A program made the position numbers and the translations under genes. This document shows positions 27,401-35,545 of a stretch of DNA of 64,000 nt, piece after piece; position 1 is the stretch's first letter, and each line of letters opens with the position of its first letter. The notes beneath the pieces were generated by a model. It worked only from the letters and a program-made list of their open reading frames with translations. It ran no database searches and had not been told where the DNA came from. Where the stretch lies: NCBI GenBank assembly GCA_965229785.1, contig CBDDJS010000001.1:4464001-4528000 (forward strand), given 5' to 3'. This DNA is from JAWPMT01 sp965229785 (lineage in GTDB: Bacteria; Bacteroidota; Bacteroidia; Cytophagales; Cyclobacteriaceae).

Positions 27401-30400
27401 ATATTCCCCATATCCGTGGCACTACTTACATCCCAGTCCCCGATATCCTGATTGAAAGAATCAGCATTTGAGAACGTTGAAGAAAAATCGGTGACCGAAC
27501 TAACGTCCCAACTGCCAATATCCTGATTGAATGCATCTGCCGCGCTGAACATTCCAACCATATTGGTCACGTTACTTACATCCCAGGAGTTGATTTCCTG
27601 ATTAAAAGAGGTAGCGCCGTTGAACATAGAATTCATGTTCGTGACATTACTCACATCCCAGTCATCGAGGGGTTGATCAAACGAACTCGCTCCGAAGAAC
27701 ATAGCCCCCATGTTAGTGACATTACTCACATCCCACGCACTTAAATCTGAATCCAGTGAAGTGGCATTCGCAAACATGGAGGTCATATCCGTTACCATAG
27801 ACAGATCCGGAGCGTCTGTCGCATTAATTTCCAAATTGCTACAACCGCTGAATGCACCCAACATACTTATCCATGGATTATCTCCCCACTGCTCGATGGT
27901 CATTAATTTCGCTGCATCGCCGAAACCATTGAAGAATATCCTTGGGAATGCGCCTGTGATAGAAACCGTGTATGTTCCCGCTTCTTGATAAGTATGAGTG
28001 ATACTCCCTTCTACTCCTGACTCAATCAATCCATCCCCCCAATTCACCGTGTAGTTATAATCGGACCCTGAGACAGGAATGGTTATTTGATTCTCCTCGG
28101 AACTTCCTGAATTATCCGTTTTCCAGGTAGTAATGAATGCCGTGGTTGCGCCTTGCAGGCTTATCACACTTACAGTCCACTCTTGTGTGGTTCCGTCTTG
28201 AGCGGTAACGGTGTAAACCACATCCTCCGAAAAGTCCTGAACCACACCACTTTCAGGGGAAATAGTCGCATTATCCGAAATTTCGATCGATGGTGTTAAG
28301 GCGGTTATATCCTGATTGGCAGGCAAATCAAAAGTCACCGTATGATTTGTGTCATCAATAGTCGCGTCTTCTGATCGTTCATCCAATGAGAATTCGGTGA
28401 TATCCGTACCAGTGGATACTTCTGTGGCAATCACTACCCAGGTTTCTGTCGTGGTGCCATCTTCGGCAGTGACAGTGTACGAAACGGAAGAACTGAAATC
28501 CTGCGCAGCATCGGCAGCCGGACTAATAGTTGCGCCATCGGATATCTGTATACTGGCGGGGGTAATGGAGGTGAGGTCTGTTCCAGCATCTACTAAAATC
28601 CGAATAATTGAATTGGTTTCATCGAATTCAGCAGAGGAGAATTGTTCGTTCAAACCGAAGAAAGTAATTTCTGTTTCGGAGCTGCACACCACATCATCAG
28701 AAAAGGTCCAGTTATATACATTCACGATGTTGGTACGGTCACCGGAACCTTCACAATAGGTCAACCCTGAAACACCGAAAACAACGTCATCCTGCAACGT
28801 GAGATCTGCCCATGCTTCCAAAAGGGCGTCATAATTTGCCGTTGAAATGGCCGTAAGGTTCAACATATTCGTCATATCCGTCACGTTACTCACATCCCAG
28901 CCGCTAAGGTCCTGATCAAACGAGGTATTGTTTATGAACATACTCCGCATATCCGTCACATTACTCACATTCCATCCACTGATATCCTGATTGAAATCGG
29001 CATTGGCAAACATGCTGCCCATATCCGTAACACTGCTCACATCCCACGAACCCAAATCCCGGTCAAAAGCCTCGGTTCCGGAGAACATATTGGACATATC
29101 CGTGACGTTGCTGACATCCCAACCACTTATGTCATGATTAAAAAGTTCATTGTCTTCCAAAAAACCAGACATATCGGTCACAGTACTAACATCCCAGGGG
29201 GTGATGTTACTGTTGAAATTTGTTCCAGCGAACATGAACGCCAGATCTTCCATGCTGCTCAGCTCCCAGTTGAATAGCAACTGATCGAACGAAGTAGCCT
29301 GGAAAAACATACTCCTCATGGTTGTAACATTGGATACGTCCCAGTCATCAATGTCCTGATCGAAGGCCGTTGCATTAGCGAACATTCCAGACATATTGGT
29401 CACATTGGACACATCCCAATCACCAATATCTCCATTGAAAGAAGCAGCAGAACTGAACATCGAACTGGTACTCTCCACAATCGAAAGGTTTGGCGCATCG
29501 GTGGCTGCATATGACATGTTTTCACACCCTGAGAAGGCCCCTTCCATACTGAGCCAAAGATTGTCACCCCATTGATCGATGGATATGATTTTATCTGAAT
29601 CTCCCTGTCCATTGAAGTAGATCCGCGGAAACGAACCCGTAATCGTCACGGTATAGGTTCCTGCCGCACTGTACGTATGGGTGATGTCTCCCGTAACATT
29701 GTTGTCCGAGTTACCATCTCCCCAACTCACGGTGTAATTATATCCATCTCCTGTGGTAGGAATGGTGATCTGATCATCATTTGATGTTCCATTGTTATCT
29801 GTTGTCCACTGGGTAACAAATCCGGTGGTAGCTCCGGCATATATCGCTATTGATACCGTCCAGTCCTGGGTTGTTCCATCCTCCGCAGTTACAGTGTATA
29901 CGACACTAGAGGAAAAATTCTGACTGGTACCACTTGTAGGGGAAATCGTCGCCTGATCTGAAATACCAATCGTTGGCGATAGGTTCGTCAGATCCGTGCC
30001 AAAGAGCACCTGAATATCAACGGTATGATTAGTCGCATCAATATCTGTATCCCCCAGTTGATTCGTCACTTCAAAAGAAGTGATATCCGTTTCACCAGAA
30101 GCATTTTCTATGGTCACCGTCCAATCTTGTGTGGTTGTGCCATCTTCGGCGGTAATGGTGTAGGTGACTGCATTAGTGAAAACTTGCGAAGATCCGCTCA
30201 CTGGACTAGCGGTTGCTCCATCTGACAAAGTAAAAGTTGGTGACAAAGAAGTAAGACTAGTACTTGCCAAAACTTTCGCATTTACCGTATGCGCATCAAC
30301 ATCGATGGTTGCATCTCCCACTTGATCAGACACAGTGAAAGTGGCAAAATTGGTTGCTGTGCTTGTGGCCGCTAGCCAAGAGACTTCATCATTATCAGAG

Positions 30401-31779
30401 CTAACCGCAGCTATATCCAAATCACCATCTCCATCGATATCTGCCGCTTTTACGCCCTCGAAATCATTCCCGGAAGCAATTTGGTTATCCGTGAAGCCAG
30501 GATCAGATGCTCCATCATTTTCATACCATGCGATTTCATCATTGCCTGCAGAGGCAGATAAAACGTCAAGGTCTCCATCTCCATCAATATCTATAAGGTA
30601 CAATTCGTTGGCATCGAAAGCCAAACCGTCAATCTCATTTTCTGTAAAACTGGGATCCGCAGCCCCATCATTCTCATACCAGGAAATGGTGAAATTATAA
30701 ATTACAGCAGCATCCAGGTCCTGATCGCCATCTACATCTCCTAAATAGATTGAACTAGCTCCACTAATACTCGTAGCTATGGAATTTTCAGTGAAAGATG
30801 GATCACTCGCGCCATCATTTTCAAACCAAACAAAGGTTGATGAATAAACAGCTGCCACATCCAAATCTCCATCTCCATCGATATCGCCAACAGATACGTA
30901 ATTGGCATCTGTCGCCGATGTAGTGATATCGTGGGTTGTAAAAGAAGGATCTGCTGCTCCATCATTCTCATACCATGAAATCGTATTATCATTTCTCGAG
31001 GTGGATAATACATCCAAATCTCCATCTCCGTCCAAATCACCAATAGCTACGTGAGAGGCCCCACTCAAGGTTGTATTGATCGCAATCTCTGTAAAACTGG
31101 GTGTACCAGCTCCATCGTTCTCGTACCAGGCAATCTTATTGCTGCTTATTTCGGAGGAGGCGGATAAGACATCCATGTCCCCATCATTGTCTATGTCTCC
31201 GGCAAGTACATGACTTGCTCCGCTGGCTGATGTAGTGATGGATGTCCCTGAGGAAAATGTCGGACTGGCACCGCCATCATTTTCGTACCAGGCGATTTTA
31301 TTGTCGTCAAATGATGCAGATAGTAAATCCAAATGACCGTCTCCGTTAAGATCGGCAATCGCTACTTCCAGGGCAAAGTCTGCTGAGGTACTTACAGACG
31401 ACTTGCCGAATGCCGGCTCGTCTAAAGCACCAGTAATTGTGGTAAATGCAAATGAGTGAGCAGAGGCCAAAATGGTTTCGGTAATCGTTACAGTGATCTG
31501 ATCTCCAGGATTAAAGTCACTGGTAGGATCGAAAGTTATCGTACTAGTCCCTCCTCCTGAGAAGGCTCCTGCAACTGGTCCATTCTGCGCACTTACAACA
31601 ATAATATTTGCCGAAGTAGCATCCATGGCAGCAACCGTAGCTCCGAAGGTTAAGGTAATGGACGCATCCAACGCTACGTCGATGCTATTCGCAGTGGGGG
31701 ATGTACTTGAAATCGTATTGGTAGCGAACACGGGTAATAGGCACACCACCAAACAAACTGAGAGTAGAGTTTTGATCAT
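24493..31779 (-). CDS. Giant modular BspA-like surface protein with FG-GAP repeats and T9SS sorting domain
   Basis: This 2428-residue exported protein has, in order: a signal peptide (1-19), an SbsA-type Ig domain (about 23-115), and seven FG-GAP/VCBS repeats with DxDxDG calcium loops (about 140-470). Then come three cycles of a module. Each cycle has beta-sandwich 'TYTVTAEDGTTQDWTV' domains, a PKD-like domain with 'WGDG' and 'GTYTVTITG', and a run of BspA/DUF285 repeats (W-D-V-S-N-V-T core; 8, 14 and 2 copies). More sandwich domains follow, and the last 85 residues are a type A T9SS sorting domain ('RVFPNPMGNYLRVEL' to 'YRLIKN'). It should be secreted through the outer membrane by T9SS and fixed on the cell surface. 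An adhesin or polymer-binding role is likely from the repeats but not shown. The gene stands alone. Confidence 0.9.
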   Translation of the reverse strand: MIKTLLSVCLVVCLLPVFATNTISSTSPTANSIDVALDASITLTFGATVAAMDATSANIIVVSAQNGPVAGAFSGGGTSTITFDPTSDFNPGDQITVTITETILASAHSFAFTTITGALDEPAFGKSSVSTSADFALEVAIADLNGDGHLDLLSASFDDNKIAWYENDGGASPTFSSGTSITTSASGASHVLAGDIDNDGDMDVLSASSEISSNKIAWYENDGAGTPSFTEIAINTTLSGASHVAIGDLDGDGDLDVLSTSRNDNTISWYENDGAADPSFTTHDITTSATDANYVSVGDIDGDGDLDVAAVYSSTFVWFENDGASDPSFTENSIATSISGASSIYLGDVDGDQDLDAAVIYNFTISWYENDGAADPSFTENEIDGLAFDANELYLIDIDGDGDLDVLSASAGNDEIAWYENDGASDPGFTDNQIASGNDFEGVKAADIDGDGDLDIAAVSSDNDEVSWLAATSTATNFATFTVSDQVGDATIDVDAHTVNAKVLASTSLTSLSPTFTLSDGATASPVSGSSQVFTNAVTYTITAEDGTTTQDWTVTIENASGETDITSFEVTNQLGDTDIDATNHTVDIQVLFGTDLTNLSPTIGISDQATISPTSGTSQNFSSSVVYTVTAEDGTTQDWTVSIAIYAGATTGFVTQWTTDNNGTSNDDQITIPTTGDGYNYTVSWGDGNSDNNVTGDITHTYSAAGTYTVTITGSFPRIYFNGQGDSDKIISIDQWGDNLWLSMEGAFSGCENMSYAATDAPNLSIVESTSSMFSSAASFNGDIGDWDVSNVTNMSGMFANATAFDQDIDDWDVSNVTTMRSMFFQATSFDQLLFNWELSSMEDLAFMFAGTNFNSNITPWDVSTVTDMSGFLEDNELFNHDISGWDVSNVTDMSNMFSGTEAFDRDLGSWDVSSVTDMGSMFANADFNQDISGWNVSNVTDMRSMFINNTSFDQDLSGWDVSNVTDMTNMLNLTAISTANYDALLEAWADLTLQDDVVFGVSGLTYCEGSGDRTNIVNVYNWTFSDDVVCSSETEITFFGLNEQFSSAEFDETNSIIRILVDAGTDLTSITPASIQISDGATISPAADAAQDFSSSVSYTVTAEDGTTTETWVVIATEVSTGTDITEFSLDERSEDATIDDTNHTVTFDLPANQDITALTPSIEISDNATISPESGVVQDFSEDVVYTVTAQDGTTQEWTVSVISLQGATTAFITTWKTDNSGSSEENQITIPVSGSDYNYTVNWGDGLIESGVEGSITHTYQEAGTYTVSITGAFPRIFFNGFGDAAKLMTIEQWGDNPWISMLGAFSGCSNLEINATDAPDLSMVTDMTSMFANATSLDSDLSAWDVSNVTNMGAMFFGASSFDQPLDDWDVSNVTNMNSMFNGATSFNQEINSWDVSNVTNMVGMFSAADAFNQDIGSWDVSSVTDFSSTFSNADSFNQDIGDWDVSSATDMGNMFSGAFAFNQDISSWEIGAVTNVSAMFQSATSFNQDIGGWDVSNVEFMGFMFSGASSFNQDISSWDVSNVESMEWTFGNAMSFNQDLSSWDVSNVTSFRSMFNSAVLFDQDLSSWDVSNATILEGMFSGAKAFNSDIGGWDVRNVTDISVIFANTETFNQDISSWDVSNVTDMNSAFAGATAFNQDIGGWDVSRVTDMGGMFSSASVFNQDISGWDVSSVQSMNNMLGSFSFQGSRFSTDNYEKLLIAWSQLDLEQNVIFGANDIFYCTGSEERQKIIDDFNWTIFDDGQQCDRTDVLAFVVDEEFREASINNFGRTIELVVERGTDLTSLTPTLIEITGGATISPGAGEAQDFSEPVIYTIAAEDGTTSREYTVTAREVANGTDILNEISFFVRDYSIEIDPEAHTVVYTRRLGTDLTQQSLSFDISEFATISPFNGSVQNFSESVTYTITAEDGTVQDWIVSMDIFEPATTPFITTWQTDLVPSTTDNEVTIPTSGSGYNYTVQWGDGTMDENVTGNITHVYDEAGTYQVEITGHFPGFFSNGDDNSDRLVNVDQWGDNPWQSMAGSFFECDNLNIDANDVPDLTFVRTMNSMFFSADGFNSDLSSWDFSRVENFGFMLGSARSFNQSLAGWDITGATVMGGMLNFSGMLIDNYDATLMAWSQLDLPEDIFFSAQNVSYCMSESARQSIIDDFGWTIDGDNLSCPAETDILSFEFAEQTSDAIIDFGAHTVLIEVGYAADITALAPNIEISLFATISPASDEVQDFTEPVTYTVTSFESINVQDWVVTVTQQEEPDTDILTFTLPEQQGNAVIDLVAHTVDIRVRAETDVTNLTPTITVSEGATINPESEEGIDFSNPVVYTVTGDDGIITQEWTVNVEIAPVLSVSDLGEIRVFPNPMGNYLRVELDAPSSDHKISITDLQGKTVVEELPAGKTSYAVPVDHLPVGLYLFTIRKGDIVTTYRLIKN
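25470..25600 (-). repeat. BspA/DUF285 repeat block 3 (2 copies)
   Basis: Two divergent copies of the roughly 25-residue unit (WDFSRVENFGFM and WDITGATVMGGM), the shortest of three blocks in the giant surface protein. It looks like a contracted or decaying array. Confidence 0.7.
26720..27765 (-). repeat. BspA/DUF285 repeat block 2 (14 copies)
   Basis: Fourteen consecutive 75-base units encode variants of 'SFNQDIGGWDVSNVTDMGGMF'-type repeats, folding as leucine-rich-like coils. The minus-strand DNA shows the recurring 'CATCCCA' (WDV) and 'TCCTGATTGAA' (FNQD) words on the plus strand at regular spacing. Confidence 0.88.
28860..29450 (-). repeat. BspA/DUF285 repeat block 1 (8 copies)
   Basis: Eight units with the W-D-V-S-N-V-T-D-M core, two of them degenerate (WELSSMEDLAFM and WDVSTVTDMSGF). 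The block is preceded by a PKD-like domain and followed by the 'NWTFSDDVVC' linker that also closes the other two blocks in variant form. Confidence 0.85.
30370..31360 (-). repeat. Seven FG-GAP/VCBS repeats
   Basis: Seven units of about 135-150 bases each contain a calcium loop (D-x-D-G-D-x-D) and 'WYENDG'. Seven copies would fit one closed seven-bladed propeller of the integrin-alpha type. Confidence 0.85.
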
Positions 31780-32222
31780 TTATCTGATAATATAATTGGT
31801 AATGGAAGGCAAGCTGTAATTGTCTTCAAAAGTTAGTCTTTAGCACTTTTTGCAAATACTTATTGGTAAAAACAAAATGTCTTTTGCTGGAATTAGGAGA
31901 TTATCTACGAGTGAAAAGCTGCCTTATCAATTTGTAAAGCAATTTTGGACATGGAGCATTACCGGGTCAAGTCGATCTTTCGACTTTCATACCCTCTCTT
32001 TTGTCCTAATTGATCCGAACAAATAAATGATGGCGACATTCAGGCTCAATAACCTAAACCAAAAATCATCTTGTCTACAGCAGCTTTGAGCAAACAAGAA
32101 TAATCAAAATCAAAAAGAACTACCTCTCTTGTTTGTGAAAAGTATCGGGCTATTTGTCATCTAGCCGATTCTATATCTGAAAAGAGTTGCATTTATGGAT
32201 GAAATGCAATAAAACTATCAAC
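31780..32222. other. Intergenic region upstream of the giant surface protein gene
   Basis: About 440 bases lie between the ATG of the surface-protein gene and the stop of the epimerase-like gene. It should hold the promoter of the surface-protein gene. The right end has a small hairpin (32187-32209). A rightward ORF from 32187 overlaps the epimerase gene antisense and looks like chance. No RNA gene or repeat is recognisable. Confidence 0.4.
32187..32209 (-). terminator. Weak terminator-like hairpin after the epimerase-like gene
   Basis: An 8-base AT-rich stem (32187-32194 with 32202-32209) with a 7-base loop lies 14 bases past the stop of the leftward gene. The following T-run is poor (CTCTTTTC), so this is tentative. 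Confidence 0.4.
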
Positions 32223-33086
32223 TCAAAACACCTCCACTCGGAAATTACAGAGGAATTCCTCCCCCGGTTGTACCACCTGCACGCCTTCTTTTTGCGTTAT
32301 GTCTCCACCGTGATTGGCATGGTCTGCCATACCAAACCAGGGTTCGATACAAACGAATGGAGATTCCCTGGACATGGACCAAATCCCCAGATACGGGAAG
32401 CCCTGATAATGAAACTTAAGCCATCGTTTATCACCACTTTCAAGTGAAACATTGGTTGAATTCAATGATTTAAAAACTAGTGCGTCATCATCAAAAAGCG
32501 AATCTATGATTGGTAATGTCTTACCCGAAAAGCAAGGTCGGGTCTCTCCACTAAAAAAACCTTCCTCACTCAATAGATGGGTCTCTATATCTTCTTCTTT
32601 GTTGAATACTAACCGATAATCCGAGCGCTGTTCCCCGGCCTTTTGTGGGCATTTGAAGGCAGGATGTCCACCGATGGAAAAAGGCATAGGTCCGTTACCC
32701 AGATTCCGAACCACATACTCATTAACGATCGATTGGTCTTTGAACCTGTAGGAAACATCCAATTGGAATTCGAATGGGAATTTCTTGCTTAATTCATCAT
32801 TTGATTCGAGCCTGAAAGTCACCGAATCTCCCGCATCTTCTACTAATTCAAAGACATTATCTCTGGCAAAACCGTGCTTATCCATAGGGTACCGCTGGCC
32901 ATTGTAGGTATAACTACCACCTTTCAACATCCCGATAAAGGGAAAGAGCACAGGGGCGTGCTTACCCCAATGGGCCGGGTCTGCCTCCCAAATGTATTCA
33001 TGACCTGAAGCATTCAAAATAAGGCTTTGCAATTCTGCTCCTTTGGGATCGATGGTTGCGGTAAGAAACTGATTTCGGATCTGCAT
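32223..33086 (-). CDS. Aldose 1-epimerase family protein (LacX-like)
   Basis: A 287-residue protein of the galactose mutarotase-like fold. It opens 'FLTATIDPKGAELQSLIL', and has 'YIWEADPAHWGKHAPVLFPFIG' (about 31-52), the catalytic His region 'FSIGGHPAFKCP' (His about 142) and the catalytic Glu region 'FVCIEPWFGMAD' (Glu about 250). The LacX branch acts on hexoses or their phosphates, but the exact sugar is not predictable. There is no signal peptide, so it is cytoplasmic. It is a single gene; the next gene upstream on this strand ends at a strong terminator 38 bases before this ATG. Confidence 0.9.
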   Translation of the reverse strand: MQIRNQFLTATIDPKGAELQSLILNASGHEYIWEADPAHWGKHAPVLFPFIGMLKGGSYTYNGQRYPMDKHGFARDNVFELVEDAGDSVTFRLESNDELSKKFPFEFQLDVSYRFKDQSIVNEYVVRNLGNGPMPFSIGGHPAFKCPQKAGEQRSDYRLVFNKEEDIETHLLSEEGFFSGETRPCFSGKTLPIIDSLFDDDALVFKSLNSTNVSLESGDKRWLKFHYQGFPYLGIWSMSRESPFVCIEPWFGMADHANHGGDITQKEGVQVVQPGEEFLCNFRVEVF

Positions 33087-33123
33087 GAACGTTCAGGTTA
33101 ATGTTTGATCGCCTTAAAATAAA

Positions 33124-33149
33124 GAACCCCGCCACTTCTGGCGGGGTTC
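33124..33149 (-). terminator. Strong intrinsic terminator
   Basis: A perfect 10-base GC-rich stem (33124-33133 with 33140-33149), 6-base loop, followed leftward by TTTATTTTAAGG. It ends the CHASE2/FecR-like transcript. Confidence 0.88.
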
Positions 33150-33175
33150 CCGATCATTTCTTTTTGAAAAAGTGC

Positions 33176-34087
33176 TTATTCCACAATTCCGTTTTTAATC
33201 AGGAAGTCTTCATATAGATCCCTGAATGATTCCACTTCCGGAGAAAGCTGGATGGCTTCTTCGTATTTCGTAAGTGCATCAAGCAATAAGGCATTCTCTT
33301 CAAAGAAAGTAGCAAGCACTACTTTGCTAAGCGGCGAATCCTCAGCAACTTCTTCAGTCAATGCAGTCAGGTTCTCTGCAATTTCAGGTTTATCTGAAGC
33401 ATTTACCTTCTTTATACCATAATCACCTGAAGCTACTTCTTCATTGTCTTTCTGAACAACAGTGAAAATATAGAGACCTGATTCATTCTCCATCTCATCG
33501 AAAGACAGGTCAATGTGATTCTTATCCGTCTCTTGTGTGAAGATTTCCTCGTCAAAGATGTTTTTAATAGTCACAACATATTGAGTACCTTCTTCGGTGC
33601 CTTCAGGAACTCTCCATCTCACAACAGCATCCGAGCTGAATACATCTACAGAGCTTGGCAGTAATACCTGGATCGACCCATCACTTCCGCGCTCTACGGC
33701 TCCAGTGGTATTTGATCTGGACCTGATTCCACCTTTATCACCTTCATTCATTTTGGCGGCAATGAACTGAGCATATCTACTGGCGGCAGATGTTTTTTTC
33801 GTATTGATTTTGGAAGCGAGATCAGCAACCTTATTGGCACCTTCCCCTCTGAGTTCTGTAGTCTTACCAGATTTGTGCATCAATCCGATGTAAGCATCTG
33901 CAGAGGTCAGAAGTTCTTCTCCTTCGAAGAGCAGTGCACCTGTTTTAAGTACAACCACATCTCCGCTAGCTTTTTTTACTTTGTTTTGCCCTTTATTGGC
34001 GAGGACTTTAAAAGTAAATCCCTGTCCCAAAGCTATTCCAATCGATAGCGCCAGTGACAGCAAAACTGACGAAACCTTCTTTTTCAT
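33176..34087 (-). CDS. Secreted FecR-like protein with C-terminal TPR-like helices
   Basis: A 303-residue protein with a signal peptide (VLLSLALSIGIALGQG). Residues about 25-100 resemble a FecR-type beta domain ('GDVVVLKTGALLFEGEELLTSADAYIGLMHKSGKTTELRG'). A middle beta region with an Ig/FN3 look follows, then a C-terminal helical part ('ATFFEENALLLDALTKYEEAIQLSPEVESFRDLYEDFL') like one or two TPR units. It has no membrane anchor of the anti-sigma type, so it is not a classical FecR regulator. It follows the CHASE2 gene by 58 bases and ends at a strong terminator. A joint envelope-sensing role is inferred. Confidence 0.68.
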   Translation of the reverse strand: MKKKVSSVLLSLALSIGIALGQGFTFKVLANKGQNKVKKASGDVVVLKTGALLFEGEELLTSADAYIGLMHKSGKTTELRGEGANKVADLASKINTKKTSAASRYAQFIAAKMNEGDKGGIRSRSNTTGAVERGSDGSIQVLLPSSVDVFSSDAVVRWRVPEGTEEGTQYVVTIKNIFDEEIFTQETDKNHIDLSFDEMENESGLYIFTVVQKDNEEVASGDYGIKKVNASDKPEIAENLTALTEEVAEDSPLSKVVLATFFEENALLLDALTKYEEAIQLSPEVESFRDLYEDFLIKNGIVE

Positions 34088-34109
34088 TATGATCTGTATT
34101 TAGTGGTTA

Positions 34110-34117
34110 CAAAGTTA
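34110..34117 (-). promoter_or_regulatory. Bacteroidota -7-type box before the FecR-like gene
   Basis: The minus strand reads TAACTTTG (TAnnTTTG consensus) 23 bases before the ATG at 34087. No clear -33 TTG is seen. It would give the FecR-like gene its own promoter besides read-through from the CHASE2 gene. Confidence 0.35.
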
Positions 34118-34145
34118 AATGTTTATCGCGTTTGTTCGACGGGTA

Positions 34146-35387
34146 TTATAGCCGATCAGCCTTAAATAATGCCCGTCTACCCTCCTTGGTGAATGTATTC
34201 TTAACGACACCATAGTAAACTTCCAGTGCATCTCCCGATAACGCAATAGCAACCAGCGCGATCGTTAGGTCCACGTAATAATTGAACGAATCAAAGATCT
34301 GCACCATTAGGAAATAAAAGAACAATAATTCGACGAGCTGTATGAGTTTTGTCGATCCATCGTACCATTTTGGGATTTTTTTGTAGATAATCGAAAAAAG
34401 CAAGACGTTCAAAAAACACAAAATCACCGCAATGGTCACCTGCCAGAAATCTGACATGTGATCTACCGGATCGTCACTTAGTACCATTGATGCGATGTTC
34501 GCATGGATCACTCCCCCATACATATCAGGGAGCGTACGGCCCGCATAAACGGAATTAAGTGGTGTAATGTACTTATCTTCAAAAGAAGTACGATCATCCA
34601 AATAGTCACCCAGATAACAAAAGATCACTAGTTTGCCACGAATAGTCTCGGAAGTGAAATTTTCTTCTAAAACATCCGGCCAATCCAGTGCGATATACTT
34701 GGTGCCAAATTTTGAAGCACCAAAGTCTAATACATTTCCTTTAAAGTTGATGAGCTCAATGTCATTATCTCTGGCCAGGTATTTCTCCGCTTTTTCAGGA
34801 TCCAGAAAACTGGCCATTTTGATGCCAAGCGCAATATGTTCTGTGCCATCATCCGCCACGCGTCGGGGCCAGAACTGACGACAGAATTTTAGTTCGTCCT
34901 GACTTTCCGCCTCTGCATCCAAATTGGCATGAGCAAAAGAGGCATTTGTATTAAACATTTCATGACTGTATGAAACGGACTCTACCGAATTGTCGTCTCG
35001 GACAATCATATGATTGACCATCACCAGATTTTCGACAGAATTCAGTGCACCCTCGAGAATCATATCTTCCAATGTATCCTTGGGTACTCTGAAAAATGTA
35101 TCCATCGCCAATGCCGCGGGACCATGTTGGTTAATCTTATCGACCATGATTCCAACGGTTCCCCGGGATTCTGCTCCAATATTGACCAAAACAATTCGGT
35201 CGTCGGCAATGGGGTCTTCTCTGAGTTGAGAAAAAACAATATCGGTTACCTGAAAATCTCCGAGGGCATCGGCGATCGGATCGAATATATCGAATAGCTT
35301 AAAAGCTGATACGGACTTGAAAAGTCCCATCAACCCAAAGACAAAGAGAGTGCCAAGAATTACGTCAAGCCAAAGTTTCCTGAACAT
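34146..35387 (-). CDS. CHASE2 sensor protein lacking an output domain
   Basis: A 413-residue protein with an N-terminal membrane helix (about 9-25), a CHASE2 extracytoplasmic domain (about 45-300: 'DDRIVLVNIGAESRGTVGIMVDKINQHGPAALAMDTFF' and 'IRGKLVIFCYLGDYLDDR'), and three C-terminal membrane helices ('VTIAVILCFLNVLLFSII', 'LVELLFFYFLMVQIF' and 'VDLTIALVAIALSGDAL'). CHASE2 normally precedes a cyclase, kinase or GGDEF domain. Here the chain stops about 20 residues after the last helix, so no enzyme is attached. The neighbour is a secreted FecR-like protein, and CHASE2 and FecR domains often occur together. It is a probable envelope sensor that signals through a partner. Confidence 0.82.
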   Translation of the reverse strand: MFRKLWLDVILGTLFVFGLMGLFKSVSAFKLFDIFDPIADALGDFQVTDIVFSQLREDPIADDRIVLVNIGAESRGTVGIMVDKINQHGPAALAMDTFFRVPKDTLEDMILEGALNSVENLVMVNHMIVRDDNSVESVSYSHEMFNTNASFAHANLDAEAESQDELKFCRQFWPRRVADDGTEHIALGIKMASFLDPEKAEKYLARDNDIELINFKGNVLDFGASKFGTKYIALDWPDVLEENFTSETIRGKLVIFCYLGDYLDDRTSFEDKYITPLNSVYAGRTLPDMYGGVIHANIASMVLSDDPVDHMSDFWQVTIAVILCFLNVLLFSIIYKKIPKWYDGSTKLIQLVELLFFYFLMVQIFDSFNYYVDLTIALVAIALSGDALEVYYGVVKNTFTKEGRRALFKADRL

Positions 35388-35545
35388 CGTAGCAACGGTT
35401 AGTGGGTGAAATAAAAAATCTTAATTTACCCGCAATTAATGTTTATTCGAGTTATCGATCAAGTCAGATATGAAAAAGCTAATTTATTATTGAAATTACT
35501 CAACTTGATCGGGTCTGGTTGTTATATCCACAGAATATTCGGTGA

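Noticed and set aside
26720..27765. CRISPR-like array suggested by regular 75-base spacing of similar words
   Set aside because: The period corresponds to in-frame BspA protein repeats; there are no identical repeats with unique spacers and no cas genes.
24860..30700. Many antisense ORFs inside the giant surface-protein gene
   Set aside because: They are produced by the repeated codons of the sense strand (Ser/Thr/Asp-rich repeats) and lack starts with context or any domain.
32187..32447. Rightward 86-codon ORF antisense to the epimerase-like gene
   Set aside because: It overlaps a well-supported gene on the other strand and shows no family features.
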